This document shows, one piece after another, positions 30,625 to 37,748 of a stretch of 37,750 nt of DNA (positions are counted from its first letter, which is position 1; every line of letters starts with the position of its first letter). The notes below the pieces were generated by a model, which was given only the letters and a program-made list of their open reading frames with translations, did no database searches and was not told the DNA's origin. The DNA is taken from contig JBBTRZ010000010.1 of assembly GCA_038064935.1 (NCBI GenBank), positions 1 through 37,750 on the forward strand. The letters run 5' to 3'. The DNA comes from JAGVGK01 sp038064935. GTDB lineage: Bacteria; Patescibacteriota; Minisyncoccia; Phycocordibacterales; JACOZG01. Position numbers and translations under genes: made by a program.

Positions 30625-31002
30625 ATGAGCATAACTGAACGCTTAAATAAAATCAAGCCCGTGATTCTGCCACTTAACCTCGTCCTCATTGGGACGCTCG
30701 GTTTCGGCCTCGGGCGTTATACGCGGATTGAGGAGGCGAAGGTACCGGTCATGATTGAGCAGACAACTTCGACAACAGCTTCAGGAACTTCGGTCACGGC
30801 TTCACCTAAAGAAGCTTCTGAAACTATCGAAGCTAAATCTGCCGGAACCTTGGTTGGTTCGAAAAACGGCACGAAGTATCACTACCCGTGGTGTGGTGGT
30901 GCCTCGCGGATTAAAGAAGAAAATAAAGTGTGGTTCGCTTCCAAAGAAGAAGCGTTAAGTAGGGGATATACCCCCGCCGCCAACTGCCCGGGGTTGAAAT
31001 AA
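30625..31002 (+). CDS. Membrane-anchored Ada-type metal-binding domain protein
   Basis: 125 residues. One membrane helix (about 12-30, VILPLNLVLIGTLGFGLG), a Ser/Thr-rich linker, then GTLVGSKNGTKYHYPWCGGA with WFASKEEALSRGYTPAANCP, the fold of the Ada N-terminal metal-binding domain found alone in many secreted CPR proteins. Cys in YPWC and NCP remain; whether a metal is bound is unknown. Function not recognised. Confidence 0.7.
   Translation: MSITERLNKIKPVILPLNLVLIGTLGFGLGRYTRIEEAKVPVMIEQTTSTTASGTSVTASPKEASETIEAKSAGTLVGSKNGTKYHYPWCGGASRIKEENKVWFASKEEALSRGYTPAANCPGLK
30628..30656 (-). promoter_or_regulatory. Promoter of rpmA inside the divergent gene
   Basis: Minus strand TTGATT (30656-30651), 17-bp spacer, TATGCT (30633-30628), ending 8 nt before the rpmA ATG. 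It lies wholly in codons 2-11 of the + strand gene. Confidence 0.7.
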
Positions 31003-31034
31003 AAAACCCTGAAACCACGTAAGTGATTCCAGGG
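31001..31034 (-). terminator. Terminator of the minus-strand ncRNA
   Basis: Stem 31007-31018 with 31023-31034 and a 4-nt loop, followed by TTTTTT on the minus strand. Two non-Watson-Crick positions are G-U pairs in the minus-strand RNA but A-C in the plus-strand RNA, which fixes the direction of transcription as minus. Confidence 0.85.
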
Positions 31035-31418
31035 TAACCCACGCACCTTGTCTACCCCGACAGCGGAGCGTTTCTTTGGGGGTCTGGGAATTTTGACCCT
31101 TGTAGCTTCCAGTTGTAACGGGTAAGAAGCAAACCCGGCATCGAATCGATCGTTTCAGTAGCTTCAGTAATCGTTGGGGTTTAGATGGTCTAGCGTTCGA
31201 TGCCCGACCTTTTCCATTTTCACCACAACGGTCAATTCATCTGGTGGCGGATGAATCAACAAGACAACACCCGCGTGCCACCAATCCCTTGCTTGCTTCC
31301 GGCCTATACGGGTTATAGGGCAGAAGGAGGAGGGACAAATTGGGGGCTCATTTCCAAGCTTGCACCTCGTTAGCCAGGAAACTTAATACATTCATGTATC
31401 TTGAGCCCTCAACTTCTA
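31001..31418 (-). ncRNA. Unidentified structured RNA of about 415 nt
   Basis: Between a near-consensus promoter (31452-31425) and a strong terminator (31034-31001) lies a region without a long reading frame. It can form a 5' domain in which TTGAGGGCTCA pairs with TGAGCCCCCAA about 70 nt later, and further hairpins such as CCCTATA/TATAGG. I looked for RNase P, tmRNA and SRP RNA signatures and found none convincing. An unusual housekeeping RNA of one of these classes, or a new RNA, are both possible. Confidence 0.65.
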
Positions 31419-31424
31419 CCAGCC

Positions 31425-31452
31425 AGTATACACGAATACTAAATCCTGTCAA
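31425..31452 (-). promoter_or_regulatory. Very strong promoter of the minus-strand ncRNA
   Basis: Minus strand TTGACA (31452-31447), 16-bp spacer, TATACT (31430-31425), with GTG before and GG after the -10. The same arrangement occurs at 34920-34947. 31453-31528 shows no gene. Confidence 0.85.
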
Positions 31453-31528
31453 GGTCGGGGAGTGGAAGGGTTTAATTATTTAGATTGGGTCGCACAATAT
31501 ACCTTTTCCGTCCTGACCCAGTTGATTT

Positions 31529-31978
31529 TTATACACCCCAGCATTTTTCGCTCCAGTGCCAAGGCCGATCGCCGTCGCGGGCCATGAGCCACATGGCGTA
31601 GCCGATATTCCCTTCGGCCGTGTAAATATCGAAGCCAACCGTGCGACTCTGTTCTAAGTGATATTTCTCATTAATCTGGAAGACACCGACATCGCTCCGA
31701 TTTTTCCGACCACGCACTAATGACCCATCGGGATGGTATTGCTGGAGACGACTCTCACACCGGGCAATTTCGAGCGCCGCGGTCCCATCCACGCCGTAAT
31801 GGGCGCTGGACTCCTTAATGAGCTCGGAGACGGTATAGCCGCGCATTTCCACCACCGCCGGTTGGGTGGCAAAATTTGCGCTCGGGGGATTGACCGTGCC
31901 ACCCACGGCTCCAGTGGCCAAAGAAGCTAGTTGAGACAGAGCCGTCAAGCCGGTTAGACCAATAGTGTTGAAGTTCAT
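31529..31978 (-). CDS. Secreted lytic transglycosylase-like (SLT) protein
   Basis: 149 residues. The N-terminus is weakly hydrophobic (TIGLTGLTALSQLASLATGA). A Pro/Ala linker is followed by an SLT-like domain: VSELIKESSAHYGVDGTAAL, EIARCESRLQQYHPDG with the catalytic Glu, RSDVGVFQINEKYH, then a C-terminal WLMARDGDRPWHWSEKCW typical of CPR muramidase-like proteins. It probably cleaves peptidoglycan glycan strands. It lies downstream of envC and a 35-aa gene on the same strand, with a terminator in between. Confidence 0.75.
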   Translation of the reverse strand: MNFNTIGLTGLTALSQLASLATGAVGGTVNPPSANFATQPAVVEMRGYTVSELIKESSAHYGVDGTAALEIARCESRLQQYHPDGSLVRGRKNRSDVGVFQINEKYHLEQSRTVGFDIYTAEGNIGYAMWLMARDGDRPWHWSEKCWGV

Positions 31979-31989
31979 AATTTAAGTAG

Positions 31990-32021
31990 CAAAACAGGTC
32001 AGGCAGTAATGCCTAACCTGT
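31990..32021 (-). terminator. Hairpin terminator or attenuator before the SLT gene
   Basis: Stem ACAGGT.AGGC/GCCT.ACCTGT (31994-32021) with a 6-nt loop followed on the minus strand by TTTTG, only about 12 bp before the SLT start. It ends the envC transcript or limits read-through into the SLT gene. A TTGACA overlaps its 5' edge (32024-32019), without a good -10. Confidence 0.6.
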
Positions 32022-32113
32022 CAAATTAGCTTTGTAATATAAGGGTATTTGGTCAACCTAATCTAATCACCCCAAACACCCAAGCCAAACCTAGCATACT
32101 TCCCTCCCCTTGT

Positions 32114-32221
32114 CTAGTTTTGAAACACCGACACTATTTTGTCAATAATGGGTCGCAAGTCAATGTCAAAGTAGATTAGAGCCGCGACCACGATGACAAT
32201 TAATAGAATAAACTTAATCAT
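32114..32221 (-). CDS. Small single-pass membrane protein (35 aa)
   Basis: 35 codons: MIKFILLIVIVVAALIYFDI then DLRPIIDKIVSVFQN. One membrane helix with a short C-terminal tail. It starts 13 bp after the envC stop on the same strand and is probably co-transcribed. Short proteins of this type are easily missed; a role in the division or wall complex is a guess from position. Confidence 0.6.
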   Translation of the reverse strand: MIKFILLIVIVVAALIYFDIDLRPIIDKIVSVFQN

Positions 32222-32234
32222 ACTGGCAAATTTA

Positions 32235-33512
32235 TCATAAATAGATCAGGGGATCAAGGTAGGCATCGACACTGATGAGAGGCATGTTGATTTTAGCCCC
32301 GGTACAAGATTTGAAAGCATATTCGCCGACCTTCACCCCTTGAGTCGCGACCACTCCCAAATGTAAATGCGGACCGGTTGAGTAACCGGAGTTGCCGCTA
32401 TAGGCAATCACTTCGCCCGTTGCGATCGTGGCCCCGGCCACGGCCTTAATCAGTGAGAGGTGGCCGTAGACAGTGCTCAAGCCGTTCGCGTGCTTCATGA
32501 GCACCCACTTACCGTATGAAGCGCCAGGGCAAGCGCGATCGGTATCTCCCACAGCGGTAATTACCCCAGTGAGAGTGGCTTTGACCGGTGTGCCAAGAGC
32601 GGCCCGAAAGTCAACACCATTGTGCGTCCCCGAGACATAGAGTCGCTTGGCATCAACCGTTTTGCCGAAGCGTTGGGTGATAAAAATATTATCGAGTGGC
32701 CAGGCAAGGATTCCCTTCCCGGCTGGCGGGATGCTCTTAGGATCAATAATAATTCTTAATTGTGACTCGAAATCAAAGAGTTCCCGCTCGAACGCTTCCT
32801 TCTTGGCCTCCGTCGAGGTCAGAAGGGTTCGATAATTGGCTTCTTTATTCTTTGTTAATTTAAGCAAGCGATCCTTCTCGGTCTTGTTCTCTTCGGCCAA
32901 CACTTTCTGATCGGCGAGTCGCAGCCGCAGACGGTTGAGTTCGAGTTGCTCCTTCTCGGTCGCCGACTTCGAGACTTCCAGCTCATCTCGCAGGGAACGG
33001 AGACTGGAGATGTCGCTCTGGACCTGACCCTGGAGGACCGCCGACCGGTCAAGCTCATTCCAGAAATCGGCGAGGTGGGAAAATCCAAGCATGATCTCAA
33101 ACAAGGATTCGTGGTCGCGATCACGCCACTGCCGCAGACTCTCGCCCAAGGCGATTCGCCGATCACTCACCGTCTGATTTTTACGCCCGATCTCGAGGGC
33201 GATCTTCTCGATCTCGAGTCGGGCGCGTTCAATCTTATTCTCGGTCACTTGAATATCAGCCGCGAATTTCTTGCGAGTCGTCTCAAGTCGCTTGATCTCG
33301 CCTTCTAGCCCCGAGGCCGTTTTCACCGTCGCCGAGAGCTCTCGCCTGAAGCCCTCGATCTCGACTTCCAACCGCTTGATCTCGTTAGTATGGTCGCCAA
33401 TGCGGGAGCGCAGTTCTTCGACCGTGGCAGAATTCGCCGTGCCGAACGCGGCGATAAACGCAAGTGTCGCGACCAAAAATAATATGGTCACTCCCCTACT
33501 ATTGCGAATCAT
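32235..33512 (-). CDS. envC: EnvC-like murein hydrolase activator (coiled coil plus M23)
   Basis: 425 residues. Signal peptide or anchor (about 7-28), a long coiled coil (about 30-250, VEELRSRIGDHTNEIKRLEV onward), and a C-terminal LytM/M23 domain with THNGVDF (HxxxD) and GPHLHLG (HxH). The metal ligands are intact, so unlike E. coli EnvC it could be an active endopeptidase. EnvC-type proteins are controlled by FtsEX; ftsX is at 754-1668. The first 14 bp overlap the end of gltX. Confidence 0.88.
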   Translation of the reverse strand: MIRNSRGVTILFLVATLAFIAAFGTANSATVEELRSRIGDHTNEIKRLEVEIEGFRRELSATVKTASGLEGEIKRLETTRKKFAADIQVTENKIERARLEIEKIALEIGRKNQTVSDRRIALGESLRQWRDRDHESLFEIMLGFSHLADFWNELDRSAVLQGQVQSDISSLRSLRDELEVSKSATEKEQLELNRLRLRLADQKVLAEENKTEKDRLLKLTKNKEANYRTLLTSTEAKKEAFERELFDFESQLRIIIDPKSIPPAGKGILAWPLDNIFITQRFGKTVDAKRLYVSGTHNGVDFRAALGTPVKATLTGVITAVGDTDRACPGASYGKWVLMKHANGLSTVYGHLSLIKAVAGATIATGEVIAYSGNSGYSTGPHLHLGVVATQGVKVGEYAFKSCTGAKINMPLISVDAYLDPLIYL

Positions 33513-34800
33513 GAAAAATTTTTCGCAAACGCGCCAGCGTTTCGGCTTGGCCTAGAATCTCGGCTAGGGTGAAGGGATCCGGCGATCGCTCCTTCCCGGT
33601 TAAAACTACGCGCATGGTGGAGAGAACCGCCGCTCGACCCGCCTCATCAGCGTAAGGCATAAGCACCGATTTGATTATTTGGCTTTGGAAATCGGCGCCG
33701 GGGATAGATTCTAGCAAGGTGATAGTCTTGCTTAAGGTGGTTGGGGCCTTCAATAAATTTTTATCCACGATTGGCGGGGCTAGAAAATAATCATATTCAC
33801 CGCTTTCAATTAGGGTGTGGCCTTCGGTCAAAGTCGAGACGCGCTCGCGGATAATTGGCGTTACTTTGGCGCGGAGTGCTGACGGCCAATCGTTGGGAAA
33901 AATGTCGTCCCAGATTGATTCCGGTACCCGGCGCAAGTATTCGCGGTTTAGCCAGTTAAGTTTCTCAAGATTGAAAATTGCCCCCCCTTTTTGAATACGG
34001 TCGAGTGAAAATTGTTTGATTAATTCTGACCTAGAAAATATTTCTTGATCCGTGCCGGGGTTCCAACCGAGCAAAGCCAGATAATTTAGGAGTGCGTCGG
34101 GTAGAAATCCTTGACCGCGATATTCGGTAACGCTCACTGCGCCATGTCTTTTTGATAATTTAGATCGATCGGGCGCAAGGATAAGCGGGATGTGAGCGTA
34201 GATTGGCCGCAGCACTTTAAGCGCCTCTTGGATCAAGATTTGTCGCGGCGTGTTGGAGATGTGATCTTCGCCGCGAATCACATGGGTCACCCCCATCTGC
34301 CAATCGTCCACCACGACCGCGAAGTGGTAGAGTGGCTCGTCGAGACTCTTGGCGATGACGAAGTCACCGAGCTCGGTGGTATCAAAACTGATCTCACCCC
34401 GAATCAGATCTTGGAAAATAATTCTCTGCCCCGGATTGCGCAGGCGAATCACCTCTCCCCTCTTCGTCTTGTCGTTGTTGGTATTATTAATGTCTTCTTT
34501 AGAAATATAAGCCGTGCCAGCCGAAATTAATTTCTCCAACGCTTCACGATAAATTGCCGTCCGCTCCGATTGGCGGTAAATTTCGTCAAAATCGAGCTCG
34601 AGCCACTTGAGACTTTCGAGAATATCCGCCTCAAACTCGGAGTTAGATCGTTCGCGGTCAGTGTCTTCGAAACGCAAAATAATTTTACCACCCATTTGCT
34701 TGGCAAATAAATAATTAAACAGCGCGGTTCTAGCGCTACCGACATGGAGCGGCCCCGTCGGACTCGGCGCAAACCGCACAATCACTGGTGTTGTTGGCAT
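33499..34800 (-). CDS. gltX: Glutamyl-tRNA synthetase
   Basis: 433 residues, at the short end for GluRS. Class I signatures: RFAPSPTGPLHVGSARTALF (HIGH-type HVGS) and DRSKLSKRHGAVSV (KMSKS-type KLSKR, about 210-222), with the GEDHISNTPRQ segment between. No GatCAB genes are in the window, so whether it also charges tRNA-Gln cannot be judged. A TAGAAT ends 9 nt before the ATG in an extended -10 context. Leads the gltX-envC-small protein transcript. Confidence 0.94.
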   Translation of the reverse strand: MPTTPVIVRFAPSPTGPLHVGSARTALFNYLFAKQMGGKIILRFEDTDRERSNSEFEADILESLKWLELDFDEIYRQSERTAIYREALEKLISAGTAYISKEDINNTNNDKTKRGEVIRLRNPGQRIIFQDLIRGEISFDTTELGDFVIAKSLDEPLYHFAVVVDDWQMGVTHVIRGEDHISNTPRQILIQEALKVLRPIYAHIPLILAPDRSKLSKRHGAVSVTEYRGQGFLPDALLNYLALLGWNPGTDQEIFSRSELIKQFSLDRIQKGGAIFNLEKLNWLNREYLRRVPESIWDDIFPNDWPSALRAKVTPIIRERVSTLTEGHTLIESGEYDYFLAPPIVDKNLLKAPTTLSKTITLLESIPGADFQSQIIKSVLMPYADEAGRAAVLSTMRVVLTGKERSPDPFTLAEILGQAETLARLRKIFHDSQ

Positions 34801-34919
34801 ATTGCGTCCATTCTAGCAACCAGTTCAATTTTAAGGAAATCAAATATTTTAACCATCGCTAAAAAACATTATTATAAGCCATATTCTATCAATTTACCCA
34901 CAAAATCATCTACAAACGC

Positions 34920-34947
34920 TTGACAATATTTATGGTTTGTGTATACT
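34920..34947 (+). promoter_or_regulatory. Very strong promoter of the plus-strand ncRNA
   Basis: TTGACA (34920-34925), 16-bp spacer, TATACT (34942-34947). GTGTATACTGG is shared exactly with the minus-strand RNA promoter at 31425. In 34801-34919 I see nothing but AT-rich spacer and the gltX promoter. Confidence 0.85.
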
Positions 34948-34953
34948 GGTGGG

Positions 34954-35325
34954 TAGACTTGAAAATTAAGTAGTTGCAGAAGAGGGTAAGGATCGGTAGC
35001 TCCAAAAAAGCCAGCGTGGTGCTCAGTCACGAAACACTGGGCGTTCCAAAATGAACAGGTTAGGGTTTTCTGTCTTTGGCCCAAAAGCACCAACCCCCTA
35101 CCTTATTCTGTATGCTTCCGAGTAACGCCATGAATTCCACTGGGAAGTGTTATGTCTACCAATCGATACAGTCACAGCCCTGTGCTGATTTATGCTGCCA
35201 ACGATTGGATCAAGGATGTATTACAAGTGGAAACTCTCTGATTTAGGGAAAGTCTAGCCAACTAACCCAATGAGATCAGCGAGTAATGGTTGAACCCCCG
35301 CTATGGCGATGGGGGTTTTTCTTTT
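34954..35325 (+). ncRNA. Unidentified structured RNA of about 370 nt
   Basis: It runs from the strong promoter to a terminator (AACCCCC/GGGGGTT, 35293-35299 with 35311-35317, then T-rich). The two ends pair: GGGTAGACTT (from 34951) with AAGTCTAGCC (near 35249-35258), closing most of the RNA in one large domain, as in housekeeping RNAs. No reading frame of note. I could not match RNase P, tmRNA, 6S or SRP signatures by eye; RNase P or tmRNA in a divergent form remain the first alternatives to test. Confidence 0.65.
35293..35325 (+). terminator. Terminator of the plus-strand ncRNA
   Basis: AACCCCC/GGGGGTT stem with an 11-nt loop that can pair further (GC/GC), followed by TTTTTCTTTT. It stands 8 bp before the end of mreB on the other strand. 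Confidence 0.8.
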
Positions 35326-35332
35326 GCAAAAA

Positions 35333-36346
35333 TTAGCGTTTAGAAAGAATCGTGCGTTTGTAAACCGAGAGGTGTTCGAGGGCAATGCCGGTGCCCTTGG
35401 CGACGCAGAAGAGCGCTTCATCGGCGAGAATGGCTTTGACACCGGTGCGCCGATAAACCAGCTCCGGCAGATTGCGGAGCATCGAAGAACCGCCGGTCAT
35501 AATAATTCCATGATCAATGATGTCCGCCGAAAGTTCGGGCGGCGTGTCTTGGAAAACGGTTTTGATCGCTCGAATAATTTCTTTGAGTTCCCCGTCAATC
35601 GCTCGGACAATCTCATTGGTTTTAATTTCAGCAAACCGCGGCAGGCCGCTCATGAAATCGCGGCCCTTAATGGTGTAGACCAACTCATTTTCGATCGGAA
35701 TGGCCGAGCCGATCTCAATCTTCACTTCCTCGGCCGTCCGATCACCGATCGCCAAACTAAAGGCCTTTTTAATATAATCCGCGATCGCCTGATCAATCTT
35801 ATTGCCGGCATATTTAACCGAGGTCGAAGCGACAATACCCCCGAGCGAGATCACCGCCACATCGGTCGTGCCGCCGCCGATGTCCACAATCATGTGCCCA
35901 CGCGCTTCATGAATTGGGACGCCGGCGCCCAAGGCCGCAAGAATCGGTTCCTTGACCACATAAGCATTTTTGGCCCCGGCCTTAATCGCCGCCTCGATCA
36001 CCGCTCGCCGTTCGGTGGAGGTGACGCCGGCCGGCACCGAGATCATCACCTCCGGCCGGAAGAGGTTCCAACGCCCGAGCGCTTTATTAATATAATATTT
36101 TAGCATCGTCTCGGTCACGCGATAGTCCGCAATCACGCCGTCGCGCATCGGCCGATAGGCAATGATACTGTCGGGCGTCTTGCCAATCATATCTTTGGCT
36201 TCACTCCCCACCGCGAGCACGCGATTGTCAATTTGGGAAATTGCGACGACCGACGGCTCGCTCAAGACAATCCCCCGCCCGGGCATGAAGACCAAGGTGT
36301 TGGCCGTACCGAGGTCAATTCCTAATTTAGTGACGAAGAAGTTCAT
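35333..36346 (-). CDS. mreB: Rod shape-determining protein MreB
   Basis: 337 residues, usual size. Actin-fold ATPase: phosphate 1 LGIDLGTANTLVFM, phosphate 2 MIVDIGGGTTDVAVISLGGI, and adenosine motif GIIMTGGSSMLRNLPE. It forms membrane-associated filaments that guide wall synthesis, suggesting an elongated cell or at least directed insertion. It overlaps the murA stop by 4 bp (ATGA), a direct link between precursor synthesis and shape control; mreC/mreD are not in the window. Confidence 0.95.
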   Translation of the reverse strand: MNFFVTKLGIDLGTANTLVFMPGRGIVLSEPSVVAISQIDNRVLAVGSEAKDMIGKTPDSIIAYRPMRDGVIADYRVTETMLKYYINKALGRWNLFRPEVMISVPAGVTSTERRAVIEAAIKAGAKNAYVVKEPILAALGAGVPIHEARGHMIVDIGGGTTDVAVISLGGIVASTSVKYAGNKIDQAIADYIKKAFSLAIGDRTAEEVKIEIGSAIPIENELVYTIKGRDFMSGLPRFAEIKTNEIVRAIDGELKEIIRAIKTVFQDTPPELSADIIDHGIIMTGGSSMLRNLPELVYRRTGVKAILADEALFCVAKGTGIALEHLSVYKRTILSKR

Positions 36347-37656
36347 GGCGAATGATGGCGTTTGATATTAAACCCGAGCATCGCGAGCCGCTCATCGATC
36401 TTTTCATAACCACGATCGATGCAGTGGACATTATGAATGATTGTCTCGGCCTTAGCCACGAGGCCGGCGATAAGATAGGCGAGGCCGGCGCGCAGATCAG
36501 GGCTGGTCACTTCCCGGCCGGTAAGGAGCGTGGGACCCCCCACGGTCGCTTGATGCTGATTGTGGATGTGGACTTCTGCTCCCATTCGCGCGAGCGTCTC
36601 GAGATACCCTAATCGCCCCTCAAAGATAGTTTCGAAAATGCGACTCTCGCCCGTCGCTTGAGTCAGGAAGACAGCCATGAGCGCTTGAAGATCGGTGGGG
36701 AAACCCGGGTATTCGTGGGTCGTAAGCGGTAGCGCTCGGTATGATTGGCGCGGCGTGGCGCGAATAATTATTTGCCGCGGCTCAATCTTAATTGTTGCCC
36801 CAGCCGAACGGAGAAACGCAATCACGGCGTCGAGATGGCCCGGTTCGCAGCGAGTGATGGTAAGTTCGCGCATAAGCAGGGCGCCGAGAATTAAGAAACT
36901 CCCGGCCTCGATCCGGTCAGGAATTATTTCATAACTCGGCCGAAGTGATTTGAGTAGAGGACCGCCGTCGATTGTGATGGTCGTGGTGCCAAGTCCCCTA
37001 ATCCTCGCCCCTTCTCGGACCAAGAATTTTCCCAAACTTTCGATCTCGGGTTCGAGCGCGCAATTTTTCAAAACGGTTTGACCCTTGGTGAGAACCGCCG
37101 TGAGCATAAAACACTCCGTCCCGGTAACTGTCTGATTACGGAAAAAAATTTCCGCGCCCCGCAACCCGTCGCGAGGCGCCGTGAGATGATATCGGCCATT
37201 GCGGATGGTGATCGAGGCACCCAACTTAGCGAAGCCGTCGAGGAAGAGATCAATCGGCCTTTCGCCGATCACGCAACCGCCCGGGTGGGGGAAATGCGCT
37301 TCACCCCGTCGGGCAAGCAAGGGGCCGGTGAGAATGATCGAGGCGCGCAATTTCTTAGCGATATCATCGTCGAGAGTGGCGCTATGAAGTTGGCTCGTAT
37401 CGAGAGTTAAGGATTTTTTGCCCAATTTTTTATCCTCGGTAATTGCCACCCCGAGGGCGGTGAGTAAATTTCCCAGTCGAGCAATGTCTTCAATCGCTGG
37501 GACATTGGTGAGTGTCAACGGCGAGCCGAAAAGGAGAGAGGCCGCGAGCGCCTGGAGAGCGTCATTCTTCGAGCCCTTGACAACGATTGTTCCTTTCAAC
37601 TTCCTGGCCCCGTGACAACCTTTAGCGACCAAGATGTCATGATTAGTGTTATTCAC
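36343..37656 (-). CDS. murA: UDP-N-acetylglucosamine 1-carboxyvinyltransferase
   Basis: 437 residues from GTG 37656. First committed step of peptidoglycan synthesis (enolpyruvyl transfer from PEP). KGSKNDALQALAASLL holds the substrate-binding Lys-Asn; the active-site loop HPGGCVIGERPIDLF keeps the catalytic Cys (about 127), so fosfomycin sensitivity would be expected. C-terminal DLRAGLAYLIAGLVAKAE is typical. The -10 ends 6 nt before the GTG (leaderless). First gene of murA-mreB. Confidence 0.95.
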   Translation of the reverse strand: MNNTNHDILVAKGCHGARKLKGTIVVKGSKNDALQALAASLLFGSPLTLTNVPAIEDIARLGNLLTALGVAITEDKKLGKKSLTLDTSQLHSATLDDDIAKKLRASIILTGPLLARRGEAHFPHPGGCVIGERPIDLFLDGFAKLGASITIRNGRYHLTAPRDGLRGAEIFFRNQTVTGTECFMLTAVLTKGQTVLKNCALEPEIESLGKFLVREGARIRGLGTTTITIDGGPLLKSLRPSYEIIPDRIEAGSFLILGALLMRELTITRCEPGHLDAVIAFLRSAGATIKIEPRQIIIRATPRQSYRALPLTTHEYPGFPTDLQALMAVFLTQATGESRIFETIFEGRLGYLETLARMGAEVHIHNQHQATVGGPTLLTGREVTSPDLRAGLAYLIAGLVAKAETIIHNVHCIDRGYEKIDERLAMLGFNIKRHHSP

Positions 37657-37662
37657 CTACGC

Positions 37663-37691
37663 ATTCTAGTCTCCCCCGCCCCTTTTTACAA
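37663..37691 (-). promoter_or_regulatory. Promoter of murA-mreB
   Basis: Minus strand TTGTAA (37691-37686), 17-bp spacer, TAGAAT (37668-37663), ending 6 nt before the GTG start. The terminal repeat begins 5 bp upstream of the -35, as at the left end. Confidence 0.75.
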
Positions 37692-37695
37692 CCTT

Positions 37696-37748
37696 CCCCT
37701 TTAGCCACTTGAAACTGTTACCAAGCGGTCCACGGTTAGACAATAAAT
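37696..37748 (-). repeat. Right copy of 53-bp inverted repeat at contig ends
   Basis: Exact reverse complement of 1-53. Two further bases (AG) close the window. It sits directly upstream of the murA promoter. Confidence 0.9.

Noticed and set aside
31001..35325. Calling either long RNA tmRNA, RNase P, 6S or SRP RNA
   Set aside because: I found no tRNA-like end with T-loop, no tag frame ending ALAA, no GGAAAGUCC/ACAGAAA pair and no clear SRP GGAAG/AGCAG helix. GGCCGGAAGCAAGC in the minus RNA is only a loose SRP likeness.
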